DNA of 64,000 nucleotides from Streptomyces canus (lineage in GTDB: Bacteria > Actinomycetota > Actinomycetes > Streptomycetales > Streptomycetaceae), in assembly GCF_041435015.1 (NCBI RefSeq), contig NZ_CP107989.1, forward strand, positions 5,084,001 through 5,148,000, read 5' to 3'. Below the pieces are notes generated by a model. It was given only the letters and a program-made list of their open reading frames with translations. It did not search any database and had not been told where the DNA came from. The position numbers and the translations under genes were made by a program. This document shows positions 44,372 through 53,743 of the stretch, piece after piece (positions within the stretch are counted from its first letter, which is position 1; every line of letters begins with the position of its first letter).

Positions 44372-47155
44372 GTGGAAAACGATGGAAAGGCTCGTGGGGA
44401 CCGGCGCTCGACGCGGAATTCCGGTCTGGCACTGGTCGGCCGGGAAACCGAGACCGCAGAAATAGTCCGGCGGGTCGGCGCCGATCGGTCGCACAGCGAC
44501 GTGTTGATCCTCGCGGGTGACCCCGGTGCCGGAAAGAGCACGCTCCTCGGCATCGCGGCCGACAGCGCACGGAGCGCGGGTGGCCGAGTGTTGCGCGCGG
44601 TGGGGAGCGAATCAGAGGCCCACCTTGGATTCGCGGGTCTTCATCAGATGCTGCGCCCGGTACTCGGTGCGGCGGAGGGTCTGCCGTCACGGCAACGCGC
44701 CGCGCTCCGCGCGGTCCTGGGGCTCGACGAGTGCGCGGAGACTCCCGACGCGATGGTCGTGGGTCTGGCGGTTCTGACCTTGTTGTCGGACCTGGCGGAG
44801 ACCGCCCCGCTGCTGGTGGTGGTCGACGACGCGCAGTGGATCGACCGCGGATCCCTGGACGCTCTCTCCTTCGTGGCGCGGCGCATGGACAGCGAGCCCG
44901 TCACGCTGCTGCTCGGAGTCCGCACCGCGGCCACGCTGCCGGGTTTCGACAAGGGGTACGAGCGCCTCGAACTCGGCCCGCTGGACAGTGCGGCGGCGAA
45001 CCGACTGCTCGCCCGGCAGCCCACGCCGCCCACCGGCCGAACCCGGGTGCGGATCCTCGAGGAAGCGGCAGGCAACCCGCTGGCCCTGGTGGAACTGGCC
45101 CACGCCGCCGCGGTCCGCAACCCCGAGGGCAGCAGTGTGGAGGGCCCGCTGCCGGTCACCGACCGACTGGAGCGGATCTTCGCAGGGCACGCGGCCGACC
45201 TGCCGGAACCGACCCGCCGCGCCCTGCTGCTGCTCGCGGCCGCCGACGCGGCGGACGCGCAGGCAGCCGCCATGGGGCCGGCCGAGGCGGACGACAAGGC
45301 ATGGGACCCCGCGGACCGGGCCGGTCTCGTACGCCAGGACGGATCCGGGATCGTTTTCCGTCACCCGCTCGTCCGCTCCGCCGTCTACCATGCCGCGTCT
45401 TTCGAGGAACGCCGCCAAGCGCACCTGGCTCTGGCGGAACTGCTGCGCGAGGAGCCCGACCGCCGCGCCTGGCATCTGGCCGCCGCGACCGTACGCCCCG
45501 ACCAGGACGTATCGGCCGCCTTGCAGCAGACGGCCGACCGGGCCCGGCGCCGGGGCGGCTTCGCGGCCGCCGCCGCGGCCCAGGAGCGCGCCGCGGAACT
45601 CAGCCCGCACCGCGAGGACCGGGCGCGCCTGCTGGCCGAAGCCGCTGCCAGCGCCGTCTTCACCGGTCAGCTCGGCTGGGTGGAGCACCTGGCCGCCGCA
45701 GTCCGCGAGTGCACCGACGACCCGGCACTGCTGGGCAAAGCCGCGCTGGCCACCGGTCGGCTCATGTCTCTTGGCCCCCGTCACACAGCAGCCTTCGCGC
45801 TGCTCATGCGCGTCGCCGACGAGGCGTCGAACGCCCGCTCACCCCTCGTACTCGACGCGCTGGCCGCAGCAGCGGTGGTCCGCTACTACTCGGGCGCGGA
45901 GTCCCAGCAGCGGCAGATCCAGAGCCTGCTCTCCGGCATGCCCGACGATGCCGCCGGAGCGGCGCTGCACGCATGGGTCATGGCCGTCTCCGACCCCGGC
46001 GGCGCAGGAGCGTCCCTCGCGCCGGTGCTGCCCGAGCTCATCGCCGGGGCCAAGGGCGACGCCCAGCGCCTGACCGCGCTGGGCATCGTCGCCTGGCTGC
46101 TCGACCAGACCACCCTCGCCGCCAGGACCTTCGACGAGGCGTTCGACCAGTGGCAGGCCCACGGTCCGCTCCCGGACGGACTGGGATGCGCGGTCGGCTG
46201 GACCCGCCTGGAGCAGGGCCGATGGGCCGAGGCCCGCTCGGTGGCCGCCGACATCGCAGCCATGGCATCGGCCGCCGGACTCGACCACGCCGAGGCGTGT
46301 GCTCAGGCACTCGACGCCACCGTGGTCGCCCTGCTCGGCGACCCGGCCGCCGCACGCCGGCTCGCCGAGCGAGCCCTGTCTCTCGTCGACCCGCTGGAGA
46401 GCCGCTCCGTCGCGGTCTTCGCCCGCCGGGCCCTGGGAATGGCGGCCGTGGCCGAGGGCGACTACGACACCGCATACACACAGTTCCGCTCCGCGTTCAC
46501 CGACGACGGCGATCCGGTCCACTACCACGTCTCCTACACCGTCCTGGCCGAACTCGCGGCTGCGGCCGTCCGCCGAGGACGGCAGGAGCACGCCGCACAG
46601 CTACTGGAACGCTCGGCACGGCACCTCGGTACGGGCATGTCCGCACGGGTGGCCACGCTGATCGACCGTGGCCGCGCCCTGCTGGCGGATCCCGAACACG
46701 CGGAGCCGTTCTTCCAGGCCGCGCTCGCGCAGCCCGCGGGTGAGCAGTGGCCGTTCGAACGGGCGCAGACCCGGCTCGACTACGGGGAATGGCTCCGGCG
46801 CCGGCGCCGTATCGCCGAGGCCCGTCCGCTGCTGAGCGCCGCCCTGGAAACCTTCCAGCGCCTCGGCGCGCGGCCGTGGGTCGAGCGGGCACAGGCAGAA
46901 CTGCGCGCCGCCGGCATCGAGGCGACCGACGTCGTGCCCAGTGCCTTCACCGAACTCAGCCCCCAGCAGCAGCAGATCGTCCAACTGGCCGCCCGCGGCC
47001 TGACGAACCGCGAGATCGGGGAAAAACTGTTCCTCTCACCGCGCACGGTCGGATCCCACCTCTACCGGGTCTTCCCCAAGCTGGGCATCACCGCCCGCTC
47101 GCAACTCCGCGACGTGCTCGAAGGCACCCTGTCGGATACCGGCGTCCAGAGCTGA
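44372..47155 (+). CDS. Large ATP-binding LuxR-family regulator (LAL)
   Basis: A 927-residue LAL/MalT-like transcription regulator. Walker A is GDPGAGKST near residue 51 and Walker B LLVVVDDAQWID near 147. An AAA/STAND ATPase region is followed by a long TPR-like helical sensor region (about 400-850). The C-terminal LuxR helix-turn-helix (about 865-927) includes LTNREIGEKLFLSPRTVGSH. Such proteins act as ATP-dependent activators, often of secondary metabolism or transport. The GTG at 44372 follows CTGGAG at proper spacing; in-frame codons further upstream look non-coding. It is divergent from FUSC, and the shared 20-bp elements make it the best candidate to bind them. Confidence 0.9.
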   Translation: MENDGKARGDRRSTRNSGLALVGRETETAEIVRRVGADRSHSDVLILAGDPGAGKSTLLGIAADSARSAGGRVLRAVGSESEAHLGFAGLHQMLRPVLGAAEGLPSRQRAALRAVLGLDECAETPDAMVVGLAVLTLLSDLAETAPLLVVVDDAQWIDRGSLDALSFVARRMDSEPVTLLLGVRTAATLPGFDKGYERLELGPLDSAAANRLLARQPTPPTGRTRVRILEEAAGNPLALVELAHAAAVRNPEGSSVEGPLPVTDRLERIFAGHAADLPEPTRRALLLLAAADAADAQAAAMGPAEADDKAWDPADRAGLVRQDGSGIVFRHPLVRSAVYHAASFEERRQAHLALAELLREEPDRRAWHLAAATVRPDQDVSAALQQTADRARRRGGFAAAAAAQERAAELSPHREDRARLLAEAAASAVFTGQLGWVEHLAAAVRECTDDPALLGKAALATGRLMSLGPRHTAAFALLMRVADEASNARSPLVLDALAAAAVVRYYSGAESQQRQIQSLLSGMPDDAAGAALHAWVMAVSDPGGAGASLAPVLPELIAGAKGDAQRLTALGIVAWLLDQTTLAARTFDEAFDQWQAHGPLPDGLGCAVGWTRLEQGRWAEARSVAADIAAMASAAGLDHAEACAQALDATVVALLGDPAAARRLAERALSLVDPLESRSVAVFARRALGMAAVAEGDYDTAYTQFRSAFTDDGDPVHYHVSYTVLAELAAAAVRRGRQEHAAQLLERSARHLGTGMSARVATLIDRGRALLADPEHAEPFFQAALAQPAGEQWPFERAQTRLDYGEWLRRRRRIAEARPLLSAALETFQRLGARPWVERAQAELRAAGIEATDVVPSAFTELSPQQQQIVQLAARGLTNREIGEKLFLSPRTVGSHLYRVFPKLGITARSQLRDVLEGTLSDTGVQS

Positions 47156-47514
47156 CAGCCGAATCCGCCGCGGATCCGCGCCGACGCGCGTGCCGCGTGC
47201 CGGGCGTCTCCCGACACGACGACGGCCGTCGCCGTACAGTCGACTGACAGATACCGCGACCGGATTCCGCGTGACAGATTCATGGAGCGCGACGACGAGA
47301 GACCCCACAAACTCGTCGAATCGCACAAGGGATTCACCCGGGCGCCCCACCCCTGCGCCCGTGCCCTTGGGGGCGTGAGAGCCGTCCAGCCCTGGCCTGC
47401 CTTTCACGCCCCCGGACCTGCAACCGCGACCGTGTCGAGAACTCCGCCCACCGGCGCCGACGAGACGGCACAGAGGACCGGATCGACATACTCGATCCGG
47501 CCCTGGACGCCTGG

Positions 47515-47610
47515 CGGGTGGTTTCCTCGGGGTGGACCTGTTCTTCGCACTGTCCGGTTACCTCCACAGGCGGATCCGTCGGTTGCTGCCCGCGCTGGGT
47601 ACTCCTCGAC
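47515..47610 (+). pseudogene. Possible acyltransferase-3 remnant
   Basis: GVDLFFALSGYL followed directly by RRIRRLLPAL resembles two separate motifs of OafA-like membrane acyltransferases, joined by an internal deletion. Only about 30 codons are recognisable, so the call is tentative. Confidence 0.4.
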
Positions 47611-48446
47611 GACGGCACCCCGGACCCCGAAGTCCTGCCCGTCGTCGTCCTCGGCGTCGCCCTCGACAAGCCCGGGCAACGACCGGACTGCAACGGCCTG
47701 AAGGTCCTCAACCGGGTTCAGGAGCGGGGATACAAACCCGGCTATCTTGCCGGGACCGCGCCTGCAACAACTCCGAGCCTGCGAAGTGGTAGCTTCCCAT
47801 CCGGGCCATGGGCTACAAGCCCGTCTACGACTACCGGGCGGACCAACTCGGCAAACAAGACGGTAGCCAGGGCGCGATCCTCGTAGGGGGCCGCTGGTAC
47901 TGCCCGTCCATGCCGGAGCCCCTCATCAGCGCCACCATCGATCTGCACGCCGAGCGCATCGACCGGCAAACGTGGGTTGATGGCGCGCTGGCGGCAGAGG
48001 CCGAGCCCACTGGGCTGGGCTCCGGGTCGACAAGGGGGAGATGGATGCCGCGGCCCATGGTGCGGGGCTTGATGGGGCACTGGGCCTTGCCGCTTCGGCG
48101 GGGCACATCTCCGGCTGATCGCCGCTCGCCGCGGATACCGCCTCATGCCGAAACAGAACGCCGACGCCGACGGCTACCCACGCGTGGCCGGGCTACAACG
48201 GCCACGCCAAGAACCCACTGGCCGAGGGCATCGAAGCCGCGGGCTCCCGCCGCATCCGGGGCATCGCGGCCCAGACGATCCTCCTGGCCTTCCACCTCGC
48301 CCACGCCAACCGCCGAAGGATCAGGAAAATGGCTCGAGACCCTCGCGCTCGGCGGCGAGCGCGCCCTCCGCCGCACCCACCACAGGCGGAAGATCAAAGA
48401 ACCCGGGACCTGGACACCGACTGGCCACCTGTCGTCGGCCGCCTGA
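47611..48446 (+). pseudogene. Decayed transposase-like gene with frameshifts and an internal inversion
   Basis: Pieces of one protein appear in several frames: TPDPEVLPVVVLGVALDKPG and VQERGYKPGYLAG; then, after a frameshift, MGYKPVYDYRADQLGKQDG and ILVGGRWYCPSMPEPLISAT; and further on NGHAKNPLAEGIEAAGSRRI, AAQTILLAFHLAHANRR and KEPGTWTPTGHLSSAA. The middle piece (CPIKPRTMGRGIHLPLVDPE) is present only on the minus strand between about 47985 and 48118, so that segment has been inverted. From memory the protein resembles a Streptomyces transposase family. It cannot be functional. Confidence 0.65.
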
Positions 48447-48501
48447 GCCGACCGAGCCCCCACCACCAGCACCACCCGGAGAACAACCAGCAGCACAAAA
48501 A

Positions 48502-48543
48502 GCAGGGCCCCGGCCGTGAGATACCTCACCGCCGGGGCCCTGC
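48502..48543 (-). terminator. Long hairpin terminator downstream of tRNA-Leu
   Basis: GCAGGGCCCCGGC (48502-48514) pairs with GCCGGGGCCCTGC (48531-48543), and GTGAG/CTCAC extends the stem inside. On the minus strand it is followed by TTTTTGTG. It lies 98 bp past the tRNA 3' end. Confidence 0.85.
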
Positions 48544-48640
48544 CACGTCATCGTCCGGGCCGCAGCCCACCACCACAACGAGGAACGGGCCCTCACCATG
48601 ACTTTCGTCACTGGTGAAGACCCGTTCCGTCGGTTCTTCG

Positions 48641-48727
48641 TGGTGCGCGAGGGGGGAGTTGAACCCCCACGCCCTTTCGGGCACTGGAACCTGAATCCAG
48701 CGCGTCTGCCTATTCCGCCACCCGCGC
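48641..48727 (-). tRNA. tRNA-Leu (anticodon CAG)
   Basis: Read on the minus strand, the 87 nt begin GCGCGGGTGGCGGAATAGGC and end CTCGCGCACCA. The acceptor stem pairs with one G-U, the anticodon loop TTCAGGT sits on a CTGGA/TCCAG stem and gives anticodon CAG (codon CUG). A long variable arm (TGCCCGAAAGGGCG) marks a class II tRNA, and the T-arm has GGTTCAA. CCA is encoded. Its 3' end faces the decayed accessory block, as expected if the tRNA once served as an integration site. Confidence 0.95.
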
Positions 48728-49195
48728 ATTGGGTGTGTCCTCGGGCTCCTCGCCTTGCGGTGCGGCGCCTTCCGACACGCAGAACATTAGCACGGTGGAG
48801 GAGGTGGATTCACATCCCATATCCGGGGGCAGCCGCCCACCAGCGGGTTCGGAACCGGTCCCCCGAACCCGGGTGCCGCCGGCCACGTATCAACCTGTGC
48901 TTGTTCACGTATCAACCTCGTACCGGTAGCGCCCATCTCCCCAGGAGCCGGTCGGGCTCCACAGTCAGGTGCGGGACACTGGTCTGCGGCCGCCTCTACG
49001 ATCCTTGACAGAGGAGTTCGACAGCGGAGTTCGAAGTGGGGCTCCAGAGGGAACTTCGGAGGCGTCGACACCCGTCGACAGTGCCGACAGGGGGAACCAG
49101 CCGATTCACCGGCGCGTGGATACGATCAGTAAGCAGTACCAGGTAAGCAGCACACAGCGCAGTACCCAGGACGGCAAGGACGGAGGAGGTGCCTC
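48728..49195. other. Control region of the fhaA-pknB operon
   Basis: A 468-bp gap with no gene I can support. It should hold the operon promoter; TACGAT at 49121-49126 and TTGACA at 49005-49010 are possible promoter elements, but neither has a good partner. Confidence 0.45.
48884..48918. repeat. 13-bp direct repeat with 22-bp spacing
   Basis: CACGTATCAACCT occurs at 48884-48896 and again at 48906-48918. The start-to-start distance of 22 bp is two helical turns, which suits a protein dimer binding one DNA face. It lies about 280 bp upstream of fhaA. Confidence 0.6.
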
Positions 49196-50080
49196 ATGGG
49201 AGTCCTGAAGAAGTTCGAGCAGCGTCTCGAAGGTCTGGTCAACGGCACCTTCGCCAAGGTGTTCAAGTCCGAGGTGCAGCCCGTGGAGATCGCGGGCGCG
49301 CTCCAGCGGGAGTGCGACAACAACGCCACCATCTGGAACCGCGACCGCACGGTCGTACCCAACGACTTCATCGTGGAGCTGAGCACGCCGGACTTCGAGC
49401 GGCTCAGCCCCTACTCGGGCCAGCTCGGCGACGAGCTCGCCGGCATGGTGCGCGACTACGCCAAGCAGCAGCGCTACACCTTCATGGGCCCGATCAAGGT
49501 CAACCTGGAGAAGGCGGACGACCTCGACACCGGCCTGTACCGGGTGCGCAGTCGTACGCTCGCCGGCTCCACCGACCAGCAGGCCCCCGGAACCGCGGCC
49601 CCGGCCTCCCGTCCCGCCGCGCCGGGCGCGGGAGCAGGCGGTTACGGCTACCCGCCGGCCGCTCCGGCAGGCGCTCCGCCCATGCCGGCCGCTCCGCCTC
49701 CCGGCCGTGGCGCCCCCGGCGGCTACGGCTATCCACAGCCGGCCCAGGCCCAGCGCCCAGGCGCCGGCGGCCCGGTCGGCACGCCCGCGCCGGGCTCCCG
49801 TACCCGCCACTGGATCGAGATCAACGGCACCCGCCATCAGATCTCCCGCGCAACGCTGGTGCTGGGTCGCAGCACCGAAGCCGACGTGCGGATCGACGAC
49901 CCCGGCGTCTCGCGCCGGCACTGTGAGATCCGGACCGGAACGCCCTCGACGATCCAGGATCTCGGGTCCACCAACGGCATCGTGGTGGACGGGCAGCACA
50001 CCACCCGCGCTACGCTCCGCGACGGCTCGCGGATCGTCGTGGGCAGTACCACCATCATTTACCGGCAAGCCGAAGGGTGA
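49196..50080 (+). CDS. fhaA: FHA-domain protein FhaA (DUF3662-FHA)
   Basis: A 294-residue signalling adaptor. The N-terminal DUF3662 domain (1-125) begins MGVLKKFEQRLEGLVNGTFA, a Gly/Pro/Ala/Tyr-rich linker spans about 125-205, and a phosphothreonine-binding FHA domain (about 212-290) has LGRSTEADVRID, SRRHCEI and DLGSTNGIVVDG. In mycobacteria FhaA binds kinase-phosphorylated MviN and PknB and regulates wall synthesis. It is the first gene of the fhaA-fhaB-pstP-rodA-pbpA-pknB operon. The ATG at 49196 has GGAGGAGGT upstream. Confidence 0.95.
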   Translation: MGVLKKFEQRLEGLVNGTFAKVFKSEVQPVEIAGALQRECDNNATIWNRDRTVVPNDFIVELSTPDFERLSPYSGQLGDELAGMVRDYAKQQRYTFMGPIKVNLEKADDLDTGLYRVRSRTLAGSTDQQAPGTAAPASRPAAPGAGAGGYGYPPAAPAGAPPMPAAPPPGRGAPGGYGYPQPAQAQRPGAGGPVGTPAPGSRTRHWIEINGTRHQISRATLVLGRSTEADVRIDDPGVSRRHCEIRTGTPSTIQDLGSTNGIVVDGQHTTRATLRDGSRIVVGSTTIIYRQAEG

Positions 50081-50090
50081 AGCGGGGGCA

Positions 50091-50603
50091 ATGTCAGAGC
50101 TGACCCTCACGGTCATGCGGCTGGGTTTCCTGGCCGTACTGTGGCTGTTCGTGATCGTGGCCGTGCAGGTCATCCGCAGCGACCTGTTCGGTACGCGCGT
50201 CACCCAGCGCGGCGCGCGCCGGGAAGCCGGCCGGGCCCAGCAGGCCCAGCGGCAGGCGCCTCCGCAGCAGCGCCAGCAGCCGGCCGCCGGCGGCCGCCAG
50301 CGCCGTAACGCCCCCACCAAGCTCGTCGTGTCCGAGGGCACCCTCACCGGCACCACCGTCGCCCTTCAAGGGCAGACCATCACGCTGGGCCGGGCGCACG
50401 ACAGCACCATCGTGCTGGACGACGACTACGCCTCCAGCCGCCATGCCAGGATCTACCCGGACCGCGACGGCCAGTGGATCGTCGAGGACCTGGGCTCCAC
50501 CAACGGCACGTATCTCGACCGAACGCGGCTGACGACCCCGACACCGATTCCGCTGGGCGCGGCGATCCGCATCGGCAAGACCGTCATCGAGCTGCGGAAG
50601 TAG
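50091..50603 (+). CDS. fhaB: FHA-domain membrane protein FhaB
   Basis: A 170-residue protein. An N-terminal membrane helix (about 7-27, VMRLGFLAVLWLFVIVAVQV) is followed by an Arg/Gln-rich stretch (about 45-72) and a C-terminal FHA domain (about 77-168) with LGRAHDSTIVLDD, SSRHARIY and DLGSTNGTYLDR. It corresponds to mycobacterial FhaB/FipA, which links kinase signalling to divisome assembly. The ATG at 50091 follows GCGGGGG, 10 bp after fhaA. Confidence 0.93.
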   Translation: MSELTLTVMRLGFLAVLWLFVIVAVQVIRSDLFGTRVTQRGARREAGRAQQAQRQAPPQQRQQPAAGGRQRRNAPTKLVVSEGTLTGTTVALQGQTITLGRAHDSTIVLDDDYASSRHARIYPDRDGQWIVEDLGSTNGTYLDRTRLTTPTPIPLGAAIRIGKTVIELRK

Positions 50604-50695
50604 TGCTACATCATGAATAGGCGCGAGCGGAGCGAGCACGCGGTGTGGGCCCCCACCCCGGGCCCCGGCGCGCTCCCGACCGGAGGGTGGGCACC

Positions 50696-52264
50696 GTGCG
50701 GATGTACCCGGAGCCGACGGGCGAGGTGCGCATGAGTCTGTCACTGCGCTTCGCCGCCGGATCGCACAAAGGCATGATCCGGGAGGGCAACGAGGACTCC
50801 GGATACGCCGGTCCCCGCCTGCTCGCCATCGCCGACGGCATGGGCGGCGCCGCCGCCGGCGAGGTCGCCTCCTCCGAGGCCATCTCCACCATCGTCGCCC
50901 TCGACGACGACGTGCCCGGCTCCGACGTCCTCACCTCGCTCGGCGTGGCCGTCCAGCGCGCCAACGACCAGCTGCGCTCCATGGTCGAGGAGGACCCCCA
51001 GCTCGAAGGCATGGGGACCACGCTGACCGCTCTGCTGTGGACGGGCCAGCGGCTCGGCCTCGTGCACGTCGGCGACTCGCGCGCGTACCTGCTGCGCGAC
51101 GGTGTCCTCACCCAGATCACACAGGACCACACCTGGGTGCAGCGCCTGGTCGACGAGGGCCGCATCACCGAGGAAGAGGCCACCACCCACCCCCAACGCT
51201 CCCTGCTGATGCGGGCGTTGGGCAGCGGCGAACACGTCGAGCCCGACCTCTCCATCCGTGAGGTCCGCGCCGGCGACCGCTACCTGATCTGCTCCGACGG
51301 TCTGTCCGGCGTCGTCTCCCACCAGACGCTCGAGGACACCCTCGCCAGCTACCAGGGCCCCCAGGAGACCGTGCAGGAGCTCATCCAGCTGGCACTGCGC
51401 GGCGGCGGCCCCGACAACATCACGGTCATCGTCGCGGACGTCCTCGACCTGGACACCGGGGACACCCTCGCCGGGCAGCTCTCCGACACCCCGGTCGTGG
51501 TCGGCGCGGTCGCCGAAAACCAGCACCAGCTGCACGACAACGGCATCATGCAGACCCCCGCGGGCCGCGCCTCCGGGCTCGGCCGCCAGGGCCACGGGCA
51601 GGGCGGCGGCGAGTACGGCCGGCCCGGGTCCAGTGACACCACCGGCTACGACCCCGCGGGCAGCTTCGGCGACTACTCCGACGACGACTTCGTCAAGCCC
51701 CGCAAGGGCCGCAAGTGGCTGAAGAGATCCTTCTACTCGGTCCTCGCACTCGCCGTCATCGGCGGTGGTCTCTACGGCGGCTGGCGCTGGACGCAGACCC
51801 AGTACTACGTCGGCGTCAACGACGAGCACGTGGCGCTGTACCGCGGCATCAGCCAGGACCTGGCGTGGGTCTCGCTCTCGAAGGTGTCCAAGGACCACCC
51901 CGAGATCGAACTCAAGTACCTGCCGCCGTACCAGCAGAAGTCGGTCGAGGGCACCATCGCCGAGGGCGACCTGAAGACGGCCCAGAAGAAGATCGACGAA
52001 CTGGGCGTCCAGGCCTCCGCGTGCAAGAAGCAGGCCGAGGCGCAGGCCACGGAGAGCAACAAGAACTCCAAGACGGGCGAGGGCCAGGCCGGCGGCACCA
52101 CGGGAACCACCCGGTCCTCTCTGACGTCCAAGGCCACACCGACCCCGACGAGCACGACCTCCCCGTCCCCGAGCGCTTCCGCATCCCCGAAGCCCACTCC
52201 CACCCCCGGCCCCACCCTCTCGGACGAGGAGAAGCAGGTCGTCGGGAACTGCGGAACGCAGTAG
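50696..52264 (+). CDS. pstP: PP2C-type Ser/Thr phosphatase PstP
   Basis: A 522-residue membrane phosphatase that reverses PknB-type phosphorylation. The catalytic PP2C domain (about 10-250) carries GNEDSGY, ADGMGGAAAGE, HVGDSRAYLLRDG and CSDGLSGVV, with the metal-binding Asp residues intact. A linker leads to a membrane helix (about 345-365), and the extracytoplasmic domain ends in a Thr/Pro/Ser-rich tail. I chose the GTG at 50696, spaced correctly from GGAGGG; ATGs at 50702 and 50732 are in frame. It is the third gene of the operon. Confidence 0.93.
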   Translation: MRMYPEPTGEVRMSLSLRFAAGSHKGMIREGNEDSGYAGPRLLAIADGMGGAAAGEVASSEAISTIVALDDDVPGSDVLTSLGVAVQRANDQLRSMVEEDPQLEGMGTTLTALLWTGQRLGLVHVGDSRAYLLRDGVLTQITQDHTWVQRLVDEGRITEEEATTHPQRSLLMRALGSGEHVEPDLSIREVRAGDRYLICSDGLSGVVSHQTLEDTLASYQGPQETVQELIQLALRGGGPDNITVIVADVLDLDTGDTLAGQLSDTPVVVGAVAENQHQLHDNGIMQTPAGRASGLGRQGHGQGGGEYGRPGSSDTTGYDPAGSFGDYSDDDFVKPRKGRKWLKRSFYSVLALAVIGGGLYGGWRWTQTQYYVGVNDEHVALYRGISQDLAWVSLSKVSKDHPEIELKYLPPYQQKSVEGTIAEGDLKTAQKKIDELGVQASACKKQAEAQATESNKNSKTGEGQAGGTTGTTRSSLTSKATPTPTSTTSPSPSASASPKPTPTPGPTLSDEEKQVVGNCGTQ

Positions 52265-52291
52265 GCAAGCCGTGAGAGGCCCTGGCACACG

Positions 52292-53743
52292 ATGAGCAGC
52301 AGTACTTCGAACACGTCGACGCACCACACGTCCACGATCGGCGCGATCGGCGCTCCCAGCCGTCGCAACACCGAGCTGGCGTTGCTGGTGTTCGCCGTCC
52401 TCATCCCGGTCTTCGCCTACGCCAACGTGGGCCTGGCCATCGACGACCAGGTCCCGGCCGGGCTGTTGAGCTACGGCCTGGGCCTAGGTCTCCTGGCCGG
52501 CGTCGCCCATCTCGTCGTCCGCAAGTTCGCCCCGTACGCGGACCCCCTGATGCTGCCCCTGGCCACCCTGCTCAACGGCCTCGGGCTCGTCGCGATCTGG
52601 CGGCTCGACCAGTCCAAGCTGCTCCAGCAGATCGGCCAGGCCGGCGGCAAGGCGACCAATCAGCTGATCTACACGGCGATGGGCATCGCCCTGTTCGCCG
52701 TCGTCCTGATTTTCCTCAAGGACCACCGCACCCTGCAGCGCTACACCTACATCTCCATGGCCGGGGCGCTGGTCCTGCTGCTGCTCCCGCTGGTCCCGGG
52801 CCTCGGCGCCGAACTCACCTACGGAGCCAAGATCTGGATCCAGGTCGGCAGCTTCACCATCCAGCCCGGTGAGTTCGCCAAGATCGTGCTGGCCGTCTTC
52901 TTCGCCGGCTACCTCATGGTCAAGCGCGATGCGCTGGCCCTCGCCAGCCGCCGCTTCATGGGCCTGTACCTGCCGCGCGGCCGCGACCTCGGTCCGATCA
53001 TCGTCGTCTGGATGATCTCGATTCTCATCCTGGTCTTCGAGACCGACCTCGGTACCTCGCTGCTGTTCTTCGGAATGTTCATCATCATGCTGTACGTCGC
53101 CACCGAGCGGACCAGCTGGATCGTCTTCGGTCTGCTGATGTCCGCGGCCGGCGCCGTCGGCGTGGCCAGCTTCGAGCCACACGTCAAGACCCGTGTCCAG
53201 GCCTGGCTCAACCCGATGCACGAGTACACGCTGAGCCGCACTCCAGGCGCCACCGGCGTCCACTCCGAACAGGCCATGCAGGCCCTGTGGGCGTTCGGCT
53301 CCGGCGGCACCCTCGGCACCGGCTGGGGCCAGGGGCACTCCGAGCTCATCCGCTTCGCCGCCAACTCCGACTTCATCTTCGCCACCTTCGGCGAGGAGCT
53401 GGGCCTCGCCGGCGTCATGGCGATCCTGCTGATCTACGGCCTGGTCGTGGAGCGCGGCGTACGCACCGCCCTCGCCGCTCGCGACCCCTTCGGCAAGCTG
53501 CTCGCGATCGGCCTGTCCGGCGCCTTCGCCCTCCAGGTCTTCGTGGTGGCCGGCGGTGTGATGGGCCTGATCCCGCTGACCGGTATGACGATGCCCTTCC
53601 TGGCGTACGGCGGTTCCTCCGTCATCGCCAACTGGGCCCTGATCGGCATCCTGATCAGAATCAGCGACACCGCACGCCGCCCGGCGCCCGCCCCCGCCCC
53701 CAGCCCCGACGCCGAGATGACCCAGGTGGTCCGCCCGTCATGA
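52292..53743 (+). CDS. rodA: FtsW/RodA-family peptidoglycan polymerase
   Basis: A 483-residue SEDS protein with about 12 membrane segments. It carries the family signatures LTYGAKIWIQVGSFTIQPGE (with the catalytic-Asp-region loop TYGA), VFETDLGTSLLFFGMF and AYGGSSVIANWALIGILIRI. SEDS proteins are glycan-chain polymerases that work with a class B PBP, here the pbpA product, whose gene overlaps the 3' end by 4 bp. From its place in the fhaA-pknB operon it is the RodA-like copy of cell-wall growth or sporulation rather than the FtsW of the dcw cluster. Confidence 0.94.
   Translation: MSSSTSNTSTHHTSTIGAIGAPSRRNTELALLVFAVLIPVFAYANVGLAIDDQVPAGLLSYGLGLGLLAGVAHLVVRKFAPYADPLMLPLATLLNGLGLVAIWRLDQSKLLQQIGQAGGKATNQLIYTAMGIALFAVVLIFLKDHRTLQRYTYISMAGALVLLLLPLVPGLGAELTYGAKIWIQVGSFTIQPGEFAKIVLAVFFAGYLMVKRDALALASRRFMGLYLPRGRDLGPIIVVWMISILILVFETDLGTSLLFFGMFIIMLYVATERTSWIVFGLLMSAAGAVGVASFEPHVKTRVQAWLNPMHEYTLSRTPGATGVHSEQAMQALWAFGSGGTLGTGWGQGHSELIRFAANSDFIFATFGEELGLAGVMAILLIYGLVVERGVRTALAARDPFGKLLAIGLSGAFALQVFVVAGGVMGLIPLTGMTMPFLAYGGSSVIANWALIGILIRISDTARRPAPAPAPSPDAEMTQVVRPS

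Noticed and set aside
47169..47180. Palindrome after the LAL gene as a terminator
   Set aside because: CGCGGATCCGCG is symmetric but has no loop or T-run, and GC-rich palindromes of this size are common here.
48641..48727. Attachment site of an integrated element at tRNA-Leu
   Set aside because: I looked for a second copy of the tRNA 3' end in the accessory block and found none, and no integrase gene is present.
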